From JBQKLI01 sp012798975 (GTDB taxonomy: Bacteria > Bacillota > Clostridia > Tissierellales > Peptoniphilaceae): a stretch of 64,000 nucleotides of DNA. Below, one piece after another: positions 61,661 through 64,000 of this stretch. Where the stretch lies: NCBI RefSeq assembly GCF_052116305.1, contig NZ_JBQKLI010000011.1:19624-83623 (forward strand), given 5' to 3'. The notes under the pieces are model-generated. The model was not told the origin of the DNA. It made no database searches and saw nothing but the letters and a program-made list of their open reading frames with translations. Both the position numbers and the translations under genes were made by a program. Position 1 is the first letter of the stretch; every line of letters starts with the position of its first letter.

Positions 61661-61696
61661 AAAAAAAGAAAGAATCAACAATTGTTGACTCTTTCT
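61661..61696 (-). terminator. Terminator of hpf
   Basis: AGAAAGAGTCAACA-AT-TGTTGATTCTTTCT, then TTTTTTT on the minus strand, with one mismatch. The T run ends only about 16 bp before the start of the selenoprotein gene. Confidence 0.85.
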
Positions 61697-61703
61697 GCCT
61701 TAT

Positions 61704-62237
61704 TTATACTTCCGGTTCGATCAGGCCGTAATTTCCATCTTTTCTTTTATAGACAACTTGGACTTCGTTTGTCTCGCCGTCTAAAAACACAAAGAAATTA
61801 TGACCTAATAAATCCATCTGCAATACCGCTTCTTCCGGACTCATTGGTTTTAAGCCAAATCTTTTTACTCTTACGATTTCCGGTCCTTCTTCTGGAGTTT
61901 CCGGCTCTTCATATTCAATATTTTCGAATCGGATCGTTTCTCCTGTATTATTACGTTTTTGCAAACGTGTTTTATATTTTCTAACTTGTCGTTCAAGAGC
62001 ATCTACACAACGGTCTATAGATGTGTACATCTCATCGCATGCTTCCTCTGCTCTTAAAACTACACCTGGCAAGAAGATGGTCACCTCTACGATACGAAGA
62101 TTTTTCTGACTGCTGAAGGTTACTCGTCCCTCCACATCGTCTTTAAAATACTTATCCAACCTTCCAATTTTCTTTTCAGCTACTTCCTTCAATGTGTTGC
62201 TGATATCGTAGTTTTTACCGGTATAATTTAATTTCAT
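61704..62237 (-). CDS. hpf: Ribosome hibernation promoting factor, long form
   Basis: 177 residues from the ATG at 62237 with GGAGG. N-terminal S30AE domain: MKLNYTGKNYDISNTLKEVAEKKIGRLDKYF, VTIFLPGVVLRAEEACDEMYTSIDRCVDALERQVRKYKTR. C-terminal dimerisation domain: IVRVKRFGLKPMSPEEAVLQMDLLGHNFFVFLDGETNEVQVVYKRKDGNYGLI. The long form pairs 70S ribosomes into inactive 100S dimers. A DnaA-box cluster lies upstream between hpf and the divergent yihY gene. Confidence 0.95.
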   Translation of the reverse strand: MKLNYTGKNYDISNTLKEVAEKKIGRLDKYFKDDVEGRVTFSSQKNLRIVEVTIFLPGVVLRAEEACDEMYTSIDRCVDALERQVRKYKTRLQKRNNTGETIRFENIEYEEPETPEEGPEIVRVKRFGLKPMSPEEAVLQMDLLGHNFFVFLDGETNEVQVVYKRKDGNYGLIEPEV

Positions 62238-62255
62238 ACATTGCCTCCTAACCAT

Positions 62256-62711
62256 CTAATCGTCTGATTAAACTTTTTATTTTACAAAACTTTTGCTTTG
62301 TTGATATAGATATACCCGAATTTTGAAAATAATATCAATTATTCATATTTTATATGTTAATTTCTTCTATTCTATTTTCTAAATGTATATTTATCACAGA
62401 AACATAAGATATAAACATATGTACTTATCCACAATAAGAGGATAAGTCTTTGTGGATAATGTGGATAACCTTGTGGGTAAACTGATTTTTCTTTAATTTT
62501 ATTGTTTATAACTTGTGGGATAACATTTTGTTTACATAATTTTAATTATTTATCTATTTTAGATCCATAATTCTTACACAATTTTTATAATAATTATTGA
62601 TTTCTTTGTAATCTTTGCAGAAAAGTCTAAAAATGATATCATAGTAATGATCTATAACAATAACACGGGAAATAATTTTATTTCCAAATAATAAAGAAGA
62701 GGACTTATTCT
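62256..62711. other. AT-rich intergenic region with DnaA-box cluster; candidate oriC
   Basis: TTATCCACA at 62425-62433 (+), and TGTGGATAA at 62451-62459 and 62460-62468, are perfect DnaA boxes. TGTGGGTAA at 62472-62480 has one mismatch, and TGTGGGATAA near 62515 has an insertion. About 100 bp of very AT-rich DNA follows (62481-62580), as in a duplex-unwinding element. No coding frame is supported. Genes on the two sides point away from it. Confidence 0.6.
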
Positions 62712-63608
62712 ATGGCTATAAAAAAAGAAAAACTGAAAACCTATGCACAATTCCTGTTAGAAAATATTCAGCAGCACCGCATGACCGACTTGAGTGCTCA
62801 GTCAGCTTATTTTCTAATATTGGCCCTTTTCCCTTTTATCGTAGTTGTCTTTAATCTCCTTACGATGTTTGCCGCAGATCATATCGATAAAATTCTATCC
62901 TTTTTATCTGTTCTGCCGGAAGAAACAGTAAACGCTATCGAACCGATTATCTACAGCATAATCAACTCTAACAGTGCGGGTATCATCTCTGTGAGTATAA
63001 TCGTTGCTTTCTGGTCTTCCTCTAAGGGAGTCAACTCTATTATCCGTGCTATGAATATCGCCTTCGGGGTAGAGAACGACAAAAGTTTTATCCGAGTTCA
63101 GCTAAAAAGCCTTTTATTCACATTTCTTCTGCTTTTACTGATCTTTGCAGTACTGGCAAGCCTTGTTTTCGGGGATGTCATTCTTAAAAGTATAGAATCC
63201 TTATTTAGCTTTACATTGGATTCTCCAGCACGGCTTCTATTTAATGCTATTCGTTTCGCAATTCCTATCGCAGGCATGATCTTAGGATTCTCTTTTCTAT
63301 TTAAAAGAGGTCCGGATTTTGAAAAAGAAGAAAGGATTGCTACAAAATCTGCAGTCATCGGCGGAGTTATGGCTACGATCGGATGGATGATCATCAGCTT
63401 GGCATACTCTTTCTATGTATCGAATATCAGCAATATGAGCGTTACTTACGGCCCCTTGGTCGGTATCATGGCACTGTTCATCTGGCTGAACCTTTCCAGC
63501 CTCGCCCTTTTATTTACTTCGGAATTTGTCGCATTATACGACCGCTGTATCGTTAAAAAACTTCCGATACAAAAAGACCGCATCCCTGGAGCGATACAGT
63601 ACTATTAA
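62712..63608 (+). CDS. YihY/BrkB family inner membrane protein
   Basis: 298 residues with six membrane helices. RMTDLSAQSAYFLILALFPFIVVVFNLLTM at the start, SVSIIVAFWSSSKGVNSIIRAMNIAFGVE, and YGPLVGIMALFIWLNLSSLALLFTSEFVALYDR near the end are characteristic. Older annotation as ribonuclease BN is incorrect for this family; function is unknown. AGAAGAGGAC precedes the ATG. It is followed by two stacked hairpins. Confidence 0.92.
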   Translation: MAIKKEKLKTYAQFLLENIQQHRMTDLSAQSAYFLILALFPFIVVVFNLLTMFAADHIDKILSFLSVLPEETVNAIEPIIYSIINSNSAGIISVSIIVAFWSSSKGVNSIIRAMNIAFGVENDKSFIRVQLKSLLFTFLLLLLIFAVLASLVFGDVILKSIESLFSFTLDSPARLLFNAIRFAIPIAGMILGFSFLFKRGPDFEKEERIATKSAVIGGVMATIGWMIISLAYSFYVSNISNMSVTYGPLVGIMALFIWLNLSSLALLFTSEFVALYDRCIVKKLPIQKDRIPGAIQYY

Positions 63609-63675
63609 AATAAGTGTGAAGTTGAGGAGAAAAAACGAAAAAAGAATTCATTTTTCTTCATAATATAAAAAATAT
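63608..63675 (+). repeat. Intergenic repeat, family B copy 3
   Basis: AAGTGTGAAGTTGAGGAG and AATTCATTTTTCTTCATAAT match the minus-strand text of 47371-47500 over about 60 bp. It starts at the yihY stop codon. Confidence 0.55.
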
Positions 63676-63684
63676 TAAATCAAA

Positions 63685-63719
63685 AAGACAAACTCAGCTC
63701 TTACCCCTGAGTTTGTCTT
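63685..63719 (+). terminator. First hairpin after yihY
   Basis: AAGACAAACTCAG-CTCTTACCC-CTGAGTTTGTCTT, 13-bp perfect stem. It has no strong T run and is backed by a second hairpin 7 bp later. Confidence 0.65.
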
Positions 63720-63725
63720 AGCCTT

Positions 63726-63749
63726 AAGAGAGCAAAGCTCTCTTTTTTT
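63726..63749 (+). terminator. Terminator after yihY
   Basis: AAGAGAGC-AAA-GCTCTCTT followed by T5, a compact intrinsic terminator. Confidence 0.85.
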
Positions 63750-63799
63750 GATTAAAGAAAATAAATTCAATTAGAAATAAGAAAAAATAACGTGGCGGG

Positions 63800-63890
63800 C
63801 GCTATTATCTAAGAAGAAAACGAGCGTTCCCCTCGTTTTCATCCATAACTCCCCTCTTCCGTTAGGTGTTAGGATAGTTGAAGGATTAGA
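63800..63890 (-). repeat. Intergenic repeat, family B copy 4, with hairpin
   Basis: The reverse complement contains AAGAGGGGAGTTATGGATG, as in the 47371 copy. It also holds the stem GAAAACGAGCGTTCCCCTCG with TTTTC. It precedes the last gene of the window. Confidence 0.45.
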
Positions 63891-63912
63891 AATAAAAAAA
63901 GGAGGCAGCATA

Positions 63913-64000
63913 ATGGACAAAACTTTTGAATTAATTCAAATTCAAAAACGACCTTCCACCACCAGATATTCCTCTTCCTTTAAACTCGCCGCTATCGACA
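63913..64000 (+). CDS. Unidentified gene, 5' end only
   Basis: AAAAGGAGGCAGCATA precedes an ATG at 63913. The visible 29 codons read MDKTFELIQIQKRPSTTRYS then SSFKLAAID and run off the window. There is no signal peptide or membrane segment in this part. Too little is present to name a family. Confidence 0.55.
   Translation, partial: MDKTFELIQIQKRPSTTRYSSSFKLAAID

Noticed and set aside
62425..62480. Calling the DnaA-box cluster a definite oriC
   Set aside because: dnaA and dnaN are not in view and no skew could be computed, so it is kept as a candidate only.

Overview
The window reads as chromosome of a low-GC, strictly anaerobic Firmicute of the Clostridia. The grounds are AT-rich DNA with strong AGGAGG-type ribosome binding sites, a desulfoferrodoxin, PTS sugar uptake, CsoR/CopA copper control, a proline T-box, RF2 with a programmed frameshift, and a UGA-containing selenoprotein gene. 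I cannot name a genus. No rRNA, tRNA, CRISPR array or prophage was seen. Between 7.2 and 62.3 kb nearly all genes lie on the minus strand; the main exceptions are the 20.0-21.9 kb genes and an IS30 insertion.

Layout. 0-2.1 kb: an arylsulfotransferase-family gene followed by a truncated SsuA-like binding lipoprotein. 2.3-7.1 kb: tetrapyrrole genes, with a CbiK-like chelatase divergent from sirC-hemC-cobA/hemD-hemB. 7.3-10.5 kb: an SPFH protein, an alanine/Na+ symporter and an unknown membrane protein. 10.8-15.7 kb: a sucrose PTS locus (scrR-scrA-scrB-scrK). 15.8-19.9 kb: azlCD and a copper operon in which a CopZ-like chaperone is fused in frame to CopA. 20.0-21.9 kb (plus strand): a VTT membrane protein, a rhomboid protease and desulfoferrodoxin. 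22.0-24.0 kb: a DUF364-DUF1893-ECF S component-DUF1294 operon. 24.4-28.4 kb: an acetyltransferase, a small alarmone synthetase coupled to a two-component system, and a DUF1275 protein. 28.4-33.9 kb: glpK, glgX and two diacylglycerol-kinase-like paralogues. 33.9-37.0 kb: a degenerate zone of tiny membrane-protein genes, frameshifted remnants and a likely group II intron RT fragment. 37.0-42.0 kb: T-box, proS, gltX, cysS. 42.2-44.4 kb: small membrane proteins and an IS30-family element. 44.5-51.3 kb: an Spx/ArsC-like gene, tex, prfB and secA.

51.5-58.0 kb is the most distinctive block. It is a tightly overlapping operon-like series: two-rhodanese lipoprotein, DUF2064 transferase fused to an APH-type kinase domain, two VTT proteins, a family 2 glycosyltransferase, an Fe-S oxidoreductase, an ArsS-like radical SAM protein with a Cys-rich tail, and a C_GCAxxG_C_C protein. 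These are the families known as 'rSAM/selenodomain-associated'; their product is unknown. A few kb away, at 61.4-61.6 kb, is a HesB-like gene read through an in-frame TGA (Cys-Sec), just upstream of deoD-deoC. It suggests that the cell makes selenocysteine.

58.6-64 kb also carries lysC, hpf, a YihY/BrkB membrane protein and a truncated gene at the edge. Between hpf and yihY, which diverge, lies a cluster of DnaA boxes beside AT-rich DNA. It is a candidate replication origin or DnaA-binding locus; the minus-strand bias of the genes to its left fits a leftward replichore. Degenerate intergenic repeats recur at about 7.2, 21.9, 24.1-24.3, 47.2-47.5, 63.6 and 63.8 kb.
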